From CAMBDR01 sp046597185 (GTDB lineage Bacteria > Pseudomonadota > Gammaproteobacteria > Burkholderiales > Burkholderiaceae_D): a stretch of 16,863 bases of DNA. Each line of letters begins with the position of its first letter. The stretch's first letter is position 1. The stretch is taken from the NCBI GenBank assembly GCA_046597185.1, contig JBKJLF010000120.1, forward strand, positions 1-16,863, given 5' to 3'. The position numbers and the translations under genes are program-made. Below the pieces are notes generated by a model that did not search any database, had not been told where the DNA came from, and worked only from the letters and a program-made list of their open reading frames with translations. Below are positions 7,101 to 14,679 of the stretch, one piece after another.

Positions 7101-8899
7101 CTATCCAACTTATTATCTGACTTATTATCCAATTTCAGATCCAGCTTACCCTTGTCGCTTTTTTGATTTTCCAGCCGCACCCAATCCCAGGCCACGGGCA
7201 TGCCCAGCGTGCCGCTCAAACCACTGGTGGGCAAAGCCCGGATCGCAAAATCCATCGCTTCACCTGCGGCTGAAAAGCTGCGCTCCGCTTTCACCAGATA
7301 CGTACCGGCACTGCGTTCAATTAAAAATTCTTTGGTGGCACGCACCCGGTAAGCCGCGCCATCGGTCGCCAGCGCCGACAAAATATAGCGGCTGGGTTCT
7401 TTGGCGGCGGGCAAATCGAATTTTGCCACGCCATTTTTATCGGTTGTGAGATTGCTGCTTTCCACTTTCAAGGCAAATTGGCCGGAATAACCCAAATCCC
7501 CCTCCACCATGGTTAAGCGTTGCGCCCTTACCGTGAGTTCAACCTGGGCATTTTTGACCGGTTTGCCATCCGGGTACAGCAATTGCAATTTGCCGCTGAC
7601 GCTTTCATTGGTTTTATAGTCGCGCTTGTCGGCCAGTACATTGATTTCAAAATGCGGTTTTTGATATTCAGCCACCCGAAACGCAGCGCCGTAGTGGTTA
7701 CCCTGATGCGAAAAACGGATTTCATAACCACCCGCCACCGCATTATCGGGCAATTGGAAGCGCGTATCGCTACCGGTTTGGGCCGTCAGGTTCAGGGTTT
7801 GATTCGCCACCGGGAAGCCATTGGCGTCCAACACGTACATTTTCAGCTCGCCCGCCTTTACGGGGATGGAGTCGCGCGCGTTTTGAAAATCACGTCCCAT
7901 GAATTTGATATACACCAAATCGCCCGGGCGGTACAAAGGCCTGTCCGTCACCGCATACAGTTTGGTGTTGTAGATTTCACTGTCGTAGTAAAAATTTTCC
8001 GCCACGAACACGCCGCCCTTGGCATCTTCGCCATAAACATAGGTTTTTTCTGGCGCACTGCGCTGAAATTGAACCAAGCCACTGCTATCGGTGGCGGCAC
8101 TAGCGAGCACGCCCACGCCATCGCTCCACACGGTTTTGGCATCCACCACGGGTTTACCGGCTTGGCGCTCGGCCACCCACACCATCATTTGCTGGCTCGA
8201 TACTTTGGTGACCGCAATCGAATCGGAAACAAATACCAGCGTGACGGCACGCTCTTTACCCGCCATCACTTCCACCAGATACAGGCCCGGCGCTTTTTTG
8301 CCGAGCGGGATCATGATATTGCCTTCTTTGGGGGCTAAAAAGTCGGAACTGCTACCATCGAGCTTGACCCCGGCTGGCGGTTGAATCACTTTGGCCAAAT
8401 GCACCGGGTAGCGAAAACTATCGACCAAAGTATGCGCTTTGAGCGGTTGGTAAAGGGGATTAAGCACCGTTGGGGTGGCGGCTTTTTGCAGTGGATGGGT
8501 GCGGGTTTCCGGGCTTTGTTTAGTTACGGCGGCACGCGCATCACGCGAGAACCATTGGCGGAAAGCCATGCGCGAATCCACCCACCAATTATCCCAAATC
8601 GCCGCCAGCGCATTGCCGATGCCGGGGCCGACGTATTTGCCATCAACTTGAATGCGATGCAGGTTTTTTTGCGCCTGTAAAAATTCCAGCGGTTGCTTGA
8701 CGCGGTAGACATACACATCAACCCCGCCATATTCGCCGATGGCGCTCATGCCTTGCGTCTCCAGCCGCACCTTGGCGGTGTCTTGCGAACCATAGGCCGC
8801 GTCGCTGAGGAGGAAAAACGATTCGTCTGCCTGGGCCGTGAGCGTGAAAAATTGACTCCACAGCAGAACAAATATCAGATGTCGAAACAGGTTTTTCAT
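4175..8899 (-). CDS. yfaS: Alpha-2-macroglobulin family protein with CVEQ thioester (YfaS/MagD-like)
   Basis: A 1574-residue bacterial alpha-2-macroglobulin, a protease trap of the envelope. The start is ATG 8899 (MKNLFRHLIF), with an AAGAGA-type site upstream, because it gives a clean signal peptide cut at TAQA/DE (24). The upstream ATG at 8950 would add 17 non-signal residues. There is no lipobox, unlike E. coli YfhM. Macroglobulin domains follow, with TDRPLYRPGD near residue 315. The bait-like segment is about 824-859 (YDLSKPPLKLALPRH, then VLERPRREDKDTALWQ) and very basic. YPYGCVEQTASRLIP places the thioester Cys at 1061 and Gln at 1064. A receptor-binding-like domain (FAMPAARYYRMYQPE) closes the protein. 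An Asn/Lys/Asp/Ser-rich low-complexity patch lies near 590-605. Bait cleavage should fold the cage around the protease and expose the thioester; here that is inferred from the family. Confidence 0.95.
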   Translation of the reverse strand: MKNLFRHLIFVLLWSQFFTLTAQADESFFLLSDAAYGSQDTAKVRLETQGMSAIGEYGGVDVYVYRVKQPLEFLQAQKNLHRIQVDGKYVGPGIGNALAAIWDNWWVDSRMAFRQWFSRDARAAVTKQSPETRTHPLQKAATPTVLNPLYQPLKAHTLVDSFRYPVHLAKVIQPPAGVKLDGSSSDFLAPKEGNIMIPLGKKAPGLYLVEVMAGKERAVTLVFVSDSIAVTKVSSQQMMVWVAERQAGKPVVDAKTVWSDGVGVLASAATDSSGLVQFQRSAPEKTYVYGEDAKGGVFVAENFYYDSEIYNTKLYAVTDRPLYRPGDLVYIKFMGRDFQNARDSIPVKAGELKMYVLDANGFPVANQTLNLTAQTGSDTRFQLPDNAVAGGYEIRFSHQGNHYGAAFRVAEYQKPHFEINVLADKRDYKTNESVSGKLQLLYPDGKPVKNAQVELTVRAQRLTMVEGDLGYSGQFALKVESSNLTTDKNGVAKFDLPAAKEPSRYILSALATDGAAYRVRATKEFLIERSAGTYLVKAERSFSAAGEAMDFAIRALPTSGLSGTLGMPVAWDWVRLENQKSDKGKLDLKLDNKSDNKLDSKQGGKFNLRFAEAGTYTVSLRDDQGNIVGATTHYVSGPGVGAPQGSIEMVFDKTQYKAGETAHALITFPQSVDQALLTLERDKVEKTSLLASSTGWIKAQRLNPNQWRVDLPVQDDFGPNITLSVVYVKGGEYVFQNLGLKVEQPKIEVAFKADKTVYAPGDKVTLDLTASIGGKAAANSMLTVGVVDEMIYVLQPEIAPDILDFFFHPRRNNVRTSASLSFIAYDLSKPPLKLALPRHNQTHQRALKVLERPRREDKDTALWQPTVMTDANGRATVSFIMPDSLTRWRITVRAQAATGTVGQQVSYVRSDKDFYVKWTSPNWLRSSDQPVASVAIFNQGNKEASVDFIANGAGLKNKRDSVTLQPGANFVKLPLNVSAGDTQLDLSLQKSGKTIDALSVPLQAVPVHWLSQRSINVPLAGKQTQLKLPPDASNLRLQFADNATTHLRRIIDDLLDYPYGCVEQTASRLIPYSLALQSVLPGETRMAEQLNQRLHSYRFRLAQMAGPEASFSWWTTPEKEGDGFLTAYAYYADWHASRALQLTLPEGHFERLIKVYETLGSKQSLWQRALILSWMQEMGLPMRSMAEALAEELGNVNPVNPGNPVAAASKKTALDSLVFGSEEGDVQQAMSMVLAAYVVQQSRGNVPAGLSARLDAAQQKVAQDGQALGQALLLLAGKRPAAEAAGILERVRAEGATIDRALTLLWTHRALGVGRDPALMARAAKIEVEGLWQSMDSLTGQKLLRWSVNGAAVGNAAGNAAAIPTSIKLVNAPPDGMNAVVQFDSREPETSRLPVSVQRNIYRLKKVDEPKPAAKPKDKNKAAASASVEAEPVPDPNSGRATFTLELLGKDDVLSTDEVYLDEVVLTLKSGSPLQYGIVEVPLPPGTSADATTWGIRLQGKEKEPQALERARYQLTPRGYAVPIESLSGTVSVRHLVRAAQTGKFAMPAARYYRMYQPEQKAFEEKARAQLEIR
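4205..4210 (-). promoter_or_regulatory. yfaQ: Ribosome binding site that sets the YfaQ-like GTG start
   Basis: GAGGAG on the minus strand, 7 bases before GTG 4197, inside the last codons of the macroglobulin gene. It is the best ribosome site in the overlap and argues against the ATG at 4266. Confidence 0.65.
5708..5719 (-). other. yfaS: Codons of the thioester motif CVEQ
   Basis: TGC GTT GAG CAA on the minus strand, within the context YPYGCVEQTASR. In C3 and alpha-2-macroglobulin the Cys and Gln of CxEQ form the internal thioester that links covalently to targets. All three required residues are present. Confidence 0.9.
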
Positions 8900-8956
8900 A
8901 GTGATTCTCTTAAGGTCTATCATGATGTCGATTTTCATGGCGGGTTTCATATCGAT

Positions 8957-9676
8957 TCAGGCCGATAAAAATTGCAGGCGGTACACCCCCGCAAAGTTAG
9001 GATTATCCTGTGCCGGGTGCCAACGGGTATCGGGCCAGCGTTGCAGTTGGCGCAAATCGGCGGCGCGCAAGCCGTTGTCGTGTTTTTCCACCGTGCCGGT
9101 ATGGTAGGCAATAAAATTACCCATCCACACCATCAGATGCTGGGCATCGCCCTGATCAAAAAATAATAAGTCACCCGGTTGCGCCTGATTACAGTCTTTG
9201 CCCTGGAAGCGGGTATTTTCTTGTACCAGTTCCAGCGCGCTAACCCAGGCTGACTTGCTACCGTCGGCCAAACGCCAGTTGTGGCGCAGGCTTTGTTGCG
9301 CCAGGTCCAGCTTGAATTCGGGCGGCAGGGTTTGCCCCGCCATGCCATTGGCGTGCTTCCATTTGGCGTCGTGCTCACGCAGCGCTTCAGCCACTGCGAA
9401 ACGCACGAGGCCCACGCAATCGCGCTGTTGCCAGCGCGGGGTGGGGCCTGCTTGCAACTGGGCGCGGATGATGCGCACCATCCAGGCGCGGAACAGGCGC
9501 GATTGGGCGGGTGCGAAGGTGGCCACAGGCGTAGCGTCGTGCGCAGTGGGAACACCGGCTTTGGACGTTGCTGATGCGGTGCAAATTGCAGGCAGGCACA
9601 CAACCAGACTAGCAGCGCCCAGGCTGCCGCCGGTGCTGGCCACTGCGGCCGATTTCAAAAAATCGCGCCGTTTCAT
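8957..9676 (-). CDS. yfaT: Tat-exported DUF1175 (YfaT-like) protein with NlpC/P60-like motifs
   Basis: A 239-residue protein equivalent to E. coli YfaT (DUF1175). The N-terminus MKRRDFLKSAAVA is a twin-arginine (Tat) signal, so it is probably exported folded. The core reads like an NlpC/P60 cysteine peptidase: RDCVGLVRFAVAEAL with Cys87, AQPGDLLFF at 165-173, then QHLMVWMGNFIAYHTG with His180 and His192 as candidate triad partners. ATG 9676 overlaps the upstream TGA as ATGA, with AGGA upstream, which suggests translational coupling and rules against the earlier ATG at 9700. The macroglobulin gene starts 57 bases after its stop. The likely role is a peptidoglycan- or peptide-related activity, or a structural part of the macroglobulin complex. 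DUF1175 membership is confident; peptidase activity is inference. Confidence 0.88.
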   Translation of the reverse strand: MKRRDFLKSAAVASTGGSLGAASLVVCLPAICTASATSKAGVPTAHDATPVATFAPAQSRLFRAWMVRIIRAQLQAGPTPRWQQRDCVGLVRFAVAEALREHDAKWKHANGMAGQTLPPEFKLDLAQQSLRHNWRLADGSKSAWVSALELVQENTRFQGKDCNQAQPGDLLFFDQGDAQHLMVWMGNFIAYHTGTVEKHDNGLRAADLRQLQRWPDTRWHPAQDNPNFAGVYRLQFLSA

Positions 9677-11292
9677 TTCTTGCCGTCCTGGGTTTGCCAC
9701 TCTACCCGCTGCCAGTCTGCCTGACGTTGGTTGACCAATTCCAATTTATACGCCGGATAGCCCGCCAAGGCTTTGATACGACCTGGCAAATGGGTTTGCA
9801 CCGCATCGTGCAGATTTGAATTGTCACGCACACTGTCCATCATTTCGCGCTCGGCCATGGCGGACAAGGGGCGCGGTGTGATTAAGGCCAGGGTGGCATT
9901 GCTAGTGCCCATTTGGTCTGCCACACTGGGGTGGGTACGTGCGATGGTGGCCAGCGCCTTGCCGGCCAATGCGCCGTCGGTGGAAAAGACAATATACTCG
10001 CCGCGTGCGGCCAGGGTGGCATTGCCCTTGATGTCGTCCTTTTTGGCCGTCTTTTTACCAGGTTTGGCATCAGTTTTGGCCTCGGCCTTGGCATCTGCCC
10101 CGGCGCTACGCCAAACCATCACATCGCTGCCCTTGTGGCGGCCATCTTCCTGCGCATTTTTCAACGCCCATTTGGCCATGATCGGAAACACCGTATTACG
10201 CTGCGCCAGCGGGGTTTTCAAATGCATCACAAATACCGGGGTGTAGAGGGTGGATTCGCGATACCAGCACGTGAGCGCGCTCCCTTCCAGATTGGGCATG
10301 GCCGGAAGTTCGGGCTTCTTTTCGGCTTCACTCAACACTTTCTGCAAGATGGCGGCATCCACCGGCACCACCACACAAGCAGCCGGGTTGGCCGGGGCAG
10401 CGCGCCACAGTGCCGCGTCACCGGACGCGTTGCGCCCTTTTTCCAGCCATACCGAGGTGGACCAGGCATTGCCAAAATCAAAGCGCAAACCTTTGACGCC
10501 CGACAGCAAACCACCATAACCCAAAGCCAGCGTGGGCGCGCCCACCACAAAACTGTGTTTATTGCTCGCGTTATTGCTCGCGTTATTGCTTGCTTTAGGG
10601 TCGATTGCAAATTGGCGCGCCAAGGCATCTTTTTGATCAAACCAGCTCGCAATCGCTTTACTGGCGTCACCATTGATTTTATCGCCTTCCGCCAGCAACA
10701 AACCAGGGTCGGACAGCACCACCAAGGTATCGCCCTGCCCGATCAAGAGCAAAGTGCGGCGCGAGTTGACTTCCAGCGCCATCACCTTGGCCTTGCCTGC
10801 GGATGTGCTGATTTCACCCGCGTCTTTGAGTTGCACGTCTTTGAGGGCGACTCTGGCGGCCATTTCCAGCACCTTGGCCAGCATATTGCGCCGCATTACC
10901 AGCGCATAATGGCGTAGCGCGCCCTTACCGTCACGCCAGAGCGCCATTTCGGCGGGCTCATTGAAAACACTGATCAAGATTTGATCGCTCAATTCAAGAT
11001 TATGCTCGTAAGCAATACGTTTGATGGCGCCGTTGACGCCAAGCTTGTCTTCGTGTTGCTCGTAGTAAAATGCCAAATCTTCGGTCAAGACATCGCGCGC
11101 AATCGGCACTTTGAGCAAATCACGCGGCATTTGGGCCAGATTATTGCTGCGAATCAAGGCATCCGGTTGCGCCAAATTCACTTGCAAACGCGTACCTGTG
11201 AAGCGAAAATGTTTCCAATGACTGATGGTTTGAAAAGCGATTGCCCCGACGGCAAGCACACCCAAACCGACAAAAACCCAAGTGCGACGCAT
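9673..11292 (-). CDS. yfaA: Membrane-anchored DUF2138 (YfaA/MagA-like) protein
   Basis: A 539-residue protein, first in the operon, equivalent to E. coli YfaA and P. aeruginosa MagA (DUF2138). Residues 1-23 (MRRTWVFVGLGVLAVGAIAF) make a single N-terminal anchor with positive N-terminus, so the rest should face the periplasm. The bulk is a mixed alpha/beta region without recognised catalytic motifs. There are two low-complexity patches: an Asn-Asn-Ala-Ser repeat (about residues 233-245) and an Ala/Lys/Asp-rich stretch (about 395-423). ATG 11292 has AGGGAGA 5 bases upstream. The Fic gene upstream is on the same strand, 111 bases away, with no obvious terminator between. In P. aeruginosa MagA is found with MagD, MagB and MagF at the inner membrane; I infer a similar scaffold role. 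Confidence 0.87.
   Translation of the reverse strand: MRRTWVFVGLGVLAVGAIAFQTISHWKHFRFTGTRLQVNLAQPDALIRSNNLAQMPRDLLKVPIARDVLTEDLAFYYEQHEDKLGVNGAIKRIAYEHNLELSDQILISVFNEPAEMALWRDGKGALRHYALVMRRNMLAKVLEMAARVALKDVQLKDAGEISTSAGKAKVMALEVNSRRTLLLIGQGDTLVVLSDPGLLLAEGDKINGDASKAIASWFDQKDALARQFAIDPKASNNASNNASNKHSFVVGAPTLALGYGGLLSGVKGLRFDFGNAWSTSVWLEKGRNASGDAALWRAAPANPAACVVVPVDAAILQKVLSEAEKKPELPAMPNLEGSALTCWYRESTLYTPVFVMHLKTPLAQRNTVFPIMAKWALKNAQEDGRHKGSDVMVWRSAGADAKAEAKTDAKPGKKTAKKDDIKGNATLAARGEYIVFSTDGALAGKALATIARTHPSVADQMGTSNATLALITPRPLSAMAEREMMDSVRDNSNLHDAVQTHLPGRIKALAGYPAYKLELVNQRQADWQRVEWQTQDGKK
10559..10594 (-). repeat. In-frame 12-bp tandem repeat encoding Asn-Asn-Ala-Ser
   Basis: Three 12-bp units (TTATTGCTCGCG twice, then TTATTGCTTGCT) in the YfaA-like gene. 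They encode SNNASNNASN on the minus strand. Confidence 0.85.
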
Positions 11293-11336
11293 ACATTCTC
11301 CCTGTTTCCGAACCTTGATCAGATACCTTGACAGGC

Positions 11337-11365
11337 ATCTTACGGTGTGTTGGCAAACTACGCAA
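11337..11365 (-). promoter_or_regulatory. Candidate sigma-70 promoter for the macroglobulin operon
   Basis: On the minus strand TTGCGT (11360-11365), a 17-base spacer and TAAGAT (11337-11342) lie 45 bases before the YfaA-like start. Matches are 3/6 and 4/6, so the call is weak. It is the only reasonable pair I found in the 111-base gap, and readthrough from the Fic gene cannot be excluded. Confidence 0.3.
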
Positions 11366-11403
11366 ACGCGAATGACGAGTTTTTGTTGTATTTTGGTAGT
11401 GGC

Positions 11404-12804
11404 TTAATCATTTTCAGCGTTTGCAGGCGCAGCCGGGTTTTTCCAACCCACAAACTCCGAGGGCCGCAAACCATAGCGCACCAATACCCCCTCGTGTAAC
11501 TGGCGCAATTCATCCACGATTAACGCTTGCACATTGGCACGCTCAGGCGCTGGCACTTGCGCGGCGACTGCTTGCACAATCACGAAGAGGGCATCGCCTG
11601 GCTGCTGCAGGACGATATCGCGCACCGTGGTTTTGATCAAATCGCGATACCTCAGACGCACCGGATCGGGCTGCGCCATATTTTGTTGAATCGTAATGTA
11701 TTCGCGGGTCGAGCGCTGATAAGCCTCCACGTATAAATCACGCAATAATTCGATGCGCGTCATTTCATACACGCCGAACAGGGCTTCGACATAAGCTGGC
11801 TCAGGCACGTCCAGGAAGGTGAGCGGGCATAGATTGGCACGCAACAGCGGCAAATTGGCCGCCAGCCGCGACGTGCGCTTGTTGACATCGGCAAACGGTT
11901 GCAAATAAGGCAAATGTACCATGATAAAAAACGATTGTTCAAACGGATCGAGAATTTGGTTGGCCTTGGCCAACATCAGATCGAACATGACTTCGATGAT
12001 TTGTGGCAAGGCCAGCGGGTGGTAGGCGCTATGCCCGATACCCACCGCGTGCTGGCGCAAGCGCCCTTCGTCACGTTTTTCAGGCAACAGGTTTTCTGAT
12101 AGCGTGGCATGCAAATTACATAGCATGAAACGGTCAAAACACAAGGTGTCGATGTTTTCCAGCAGCATTTCGATGGCGCTTTTGTGGTTGAGAATCATCT
12201 GGGTTTCCATGACCGCCTTGCCTTCTCCGGCCTTGCCGTTTTGGATCAGCTCGCGCGTATCAAGCCAGGTATAAGTATTACCTTCCAAATTGGATGAGGC
12301 CCACGACAAATCGATCAGCAAACGCGCCAGCATGGCCCGCCCATGCGTGCCCGCAGGCGCGTTGGCTTCTTTGGTTTGGCCGATTTGGTGCAATTGGTGG
12401 CGCACCGAGGCGGGCAAATAAAAGCTTTGATTGGGTTGGTATTGTTCGAGAAAATCCTGCCGATAACCCACTGGCGCACGCTCAAAAAACGGTCGTTTGA
12501 GGTAAGCCAGAATGTCACTGCTATCCAGCGAGGGCGAAATTGTGGCAGAAACGACGGGAGAAACATGATAGGGAGCACGCTCCTGACGCAGCCCAAAGTG
12601 TACCCCCGTCAAACCGGTTGTCACATAATAACGCCGCGCCCGCCCTGCCCCCAGGCCAACGATGAGGTCATCGTCAATGAGTTGCCCAATCCAGCGCTGC
12701 GCAGTACGGCGCGCAATATTGGGCTGCAAGACTTGCAACTGAGCCAAAGTAACGCCGGACGCGGCCTGGCGAATGAAATCAAAAAGTTCGTAAGCGGTAT
12801 TCAT
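11404..12804 (-). CDS. Fic-family protein with degenerate (Gln for His) Fic motif and N-terminal winged helix
   Basis: A 466-residue protein, numbered from ATG 12804, which has GGTGGA 7 bases upstream; a GTG at 12816 lacks a ribosome site. Residues 1-65 look like a winged helix-turn-helix (TLAQLQVLQPNIARRTAQRW, then a GxGRARRYYV wing). SSNLEGN (170-176) is the class II inhibitory motif (S/T)xxxE(G/N), which blocks ATP placement in autoinhibited Fic enzymes. The Fic core HxFx(D/E)xNxRxxR reads QPFADVNKRTSR (302-313), so the catalytic His is Gln302 while Asp, Asn and both Arg remain. The last 90 residues are helical and unassigned. Fic enzymes usually transfer AMP; without the His, normal AMPylation is doubtful. 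It may be a regulator or bind nucleotide only. It stands alone and is divergent from the chemoreceptor gene. Confidence 0.88.
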   Translation of the reverse strand: MNTAYELFDFIRQAASGVTLAQLQVLQPNIARRTAQRWIGQLIDDDLIVGLGAGRARRYYVTTGLTGVHFGLRQERAPYHVSPVVSATISPSLDSSDILAYLKRPFFERAPVGYRQDFLEQYQPNQSFYLPASVRHQLHQIGQTKEANAPAGTHGRAMLARLLIDLSWASSNLEGNTYTWLDTRELIQNGKAGEGKAVMETQMILNHKSAIEMLLENIDTLCFDRFMLCNLHATLSENLLPEKRDEGRLRQHAVGIGHSAYHPLALPQIIEVMFDLMLAKANQILDPFEQSFFIMVHLPYLQPFADVNKRTSRLAANLPLLRANLCPLTFLDVPEPAYVEALFGVYEMTRIELLRDLYVEAYQRSTREYITIQQNMAQPDPVRLRYRDLIKTTVRDIVLQQPGDALFVIVQAVAAQVPAPERANVQALIVDELRQLHEGVLVRYGLRPSEFVGWKNPAAPANAEND

Positions 12805-12845
12805 GGCATAGTCCACCAGGATTTCGAGGAAAAAGTGAAGCTAAT

Positions 12846-12941
12846 GCGCCACATTTTAGCATGAAAAATAAAAACTGCGCCGAAAAAAATCGATATAGCG
12901 CCAAATATTAAAAAAACCGCGCCAAACTTCAAAACTACGCC
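12846..12941. repeat. Helically phased GCGCC direct repeats with A tracts in the divergent promoter region
   Basis: GCGCC cores lie at 12846-12850, 12877-12881, 12898-12902 and 12919-12923, plus a variant ACGCC at 12937-12941. The central three are exactly 21 bp apart, two helical turns, and read GCGCC(G/A)AA. A tracts at 12882-12888 and 12910-12916 alternate with them, as in curved DNA. The second copy overlaps the expected -35 position for the Fic gene. This looks like a multi-site operator; the binding protein is unknown. Confidence 0.55.
12853..12860 (-). promoter_or_regulatory. Candidate extended -10 promoter for the Fic-family gene
   Basis: On the minus strand TGCTAAAAT is an extended -10 (TGn followed by TAAAAT at 12853-12858). 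Its -35 position is poor and is covered by one of the GCGCC repeats. It lies 48 bases upstream of the chosen start. Confidence 0.4.
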
Positions 12942-12999
12942 AGTGGTGAAAAAACATCACAATATTTTCACTTCACGTGCTCCCAAGCTGTTGCACGCT

Positions 13000-13005
13000 T
13001 ATAAT
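13000..13005 (+). promoter_or_regulatory. Candidate -10 box for the chemoreceptor gene
   Basis: A perfect TATAAT 39 bases before the ATG at 13045. No good -35 hexamer is present at 16-18 bases, so an activator or weak promoter is possible. I found no sigma-28 chemotaxis promoter pattern. Confidence 0.4.
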
Positions 13006-13044
13006 CAGACAATTGGCAATACACATTTTGGGGAGGGGATACTC

Positions 13045-14646
13045 ATGAAACTGAGTAATTTGAAGATCGCTTGGCGCTTGGGACTGGGCTTTGGCCTGAT
13101 CCTCATCCTCATGGCCAGCATTACCGCCATTTCGGTGTTTTCATCGAAACAGCAACGCGAAAATCTGACTCGCTCGGTCAACAGTACCAACGCCAAATCG
13201 GCCCATGTCTCCGTCATCCGACAAAACCTGTTCCGCCAGAGCTTGGCGGCACGCAATATTGGGGCCACTACCGATTTAAACCAAATGCAAAAAGAAATGG
13301 CCAAAATCGGGCTTGAGCGCAAAGCCTATCGCGAAAGTGAAGCCAAATTGGTGGGCATTGGTCTCAATCAAAAAGAACAAGCCATTGTGGCAGAAATGCA
13401 GGAATACGAAAAAACCAGTCTGCCCTTTGTGTAACAGGCCGAAGAATATGTCGCAGGCTATAACGCCGGACAGGCATTAAAAGTGCTTACCACCCAGGTG
13501 GCACCGATTCAGGATAAATGGCTGAGTGCGATTGACATCCTGGTCAGTCTGCAAAATGAGGAAATTCAACATAATCTGGCGCAGTTTGATCAGGCAGGCC
13601 AACGCGCCACCATCATGATGATCGTTATTTGTGCCATCGCCATGGCGCTGGCGGTACTGGTGGCGTGGATACTGAGTCGCAATATTACGATTCCTTTGAT
13701 GCAAGCGGTGCATCTGGCGCAAAAAGTGGCTGCCGGCGATTTGAGTGCCTCAATCCAGGTTCGCTCCAGCGATGAAACCGGGCAGTTATTGGCGGCGTTG
13801 CGCGATATGAATGACGGCCTGGTCAAAACCGTCACCGAGGTGCGAATCGGCACCAGTGCCATTACGGTCGCCTCCAATGAAATTGCCAGGGGCAATGCAG
13901 ATCTGTCTACCCGCACCGAATCGCAAGCCAGTTCGCTCGAAGAAACCGCCAGCTCGATGGAAGAACTCACCAGCACCGTCAGAAAAAATGCCGAGAATGC
14001 GCGGCAGGCCGATCAGCTCGCAGTGTCGGCCTCCGAAATCGCCGCCCAGGGTGGCAAAATCGTGGCCAAAGTTGTCGATACCATGGGTTCGATCAAGCAA
14101 AGTTCACACAAAATTGTCGATATTATTGGCGTGATTGACGGCATCGCCTTTCAAACCAATATTTTGGCCTTGAATGCGGCAGTTGAGGCAGCGCGGGCGG
14201 GCGAACAGGGGCGCGGCTTTGCGGTAGTGGCCTCGGAAGTGCGCAATTTGGCACAACGTAGCGCCAGTGCCGCCAAAGAAATCAAAGCCCTGATTACCGA
14301 TTCAGTGGACAAGGTCAATGTCGGCAATCAATTTGTTGGCGAAGCCGGGCAAACCATGAATTTAATCGTTGAATCGGTGCAGCGGGTGGCGGTCATCATG
14401 AAAGAATTCACCCAGGCGGATAAGGAACAAACCCGGGAAATTGAAGATGTCAACCGTGCCATCAGCCAAATGGATGAAATGACGCAACAAAACGCCGCGC
14501 TGGTGGAACAGGCCGCCGCCGCTGCCGAGAGCATGCATGATCAGGCACAAAGGCTGAGCCATGCGGTTGATATCTTTAAATTACGAGAAGGCACCGGACA
14601 AGCCTCGTCTCGCTCATCCCGGCCCGTGCCGCAATTGAGTCGCTAA
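13045..14646 (+). pseudogene. Methyl-accepting chemotaxis protein gene with an internal in-frame stop
   Basis: A transmembrane chemoreceptor of normal size (533 codons before the final stop) interrupted by TAA at 13432-13434 (codon 130). The frame is the same on both sides, so this is a nonsense change and not a frameshift. ATG 13045 has a strong GGGAGGGG site. Order: TM1 about 11-31, a periplasmic four-helix-bundle-type sensor, TM2 about 188-211, HAMP about 212-265, then the signalling coiled coil with the conserved hairpin IDGIAFQTNILALNAAVEAA and GRGFAVVASEVRNLAQRSA (363-410). There is no CheR-binding pentapeptide at the C-terminus. The product of codons 1-129 would lack TM2 and all signalling parts. 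A GTG at 13483 could restart a TM2-HAMP-signalling fragment. A very recent mutation, a sequence error, or readthrough would all fit. Confidence 0.85.
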
Positions 14647-14649
14647 CTT

Positions 14650-14673
14650 GGCTACCATCGCTGGCTACCATCG
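14650..14673 (+). repeat. Short direct repeat GGCTACCATCG x2
   Basis: Two copies of GGCTACCATCG (14650-14660 and 14663-14673) with a 2-base gap, directly after the chemoreceptor stop and directly before the REPIN-like palindrome. They may be part of the same repeated element. Confidence 0.6.
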
Positions 14674-14679
14674 TAGATC

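Noticed and set aside
7520..8338. Long plus-strand open frame opposite the macroglobulin gene (272 codons)
   Set aside because: Antisense shadow of a confidently coding strand; no ribosome site, no recognisable domain.
9913..10917. Plus-strand open frame of 334 codons opposite the YfaA-like gene
   Set aside because: Antisense shadow; the minus strand has the family match, membrane anchor and operon spacing.
12814..12816. GTG at 12816 as the Fic gene start
   Set aside because: No ribosome site precedes it; ATG 12804 has GGTGGA at good distance.
12943..13434. Upstream extension of the chemoreceptor to position 12943
   Set aside because: The ATG at 13045 has a strong ribosome site and starts the typical MKLSNLKIAWRLGLGF N-terminus; the extension covers the -10 box.
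13045..14646. Two separate genes or a frameshift instead of one interrupted chemoreceptor
   Set aside because: Both halves are in the same frame, and together they make exactly one standard chemoreceptor; only a nonsense codon separates them.
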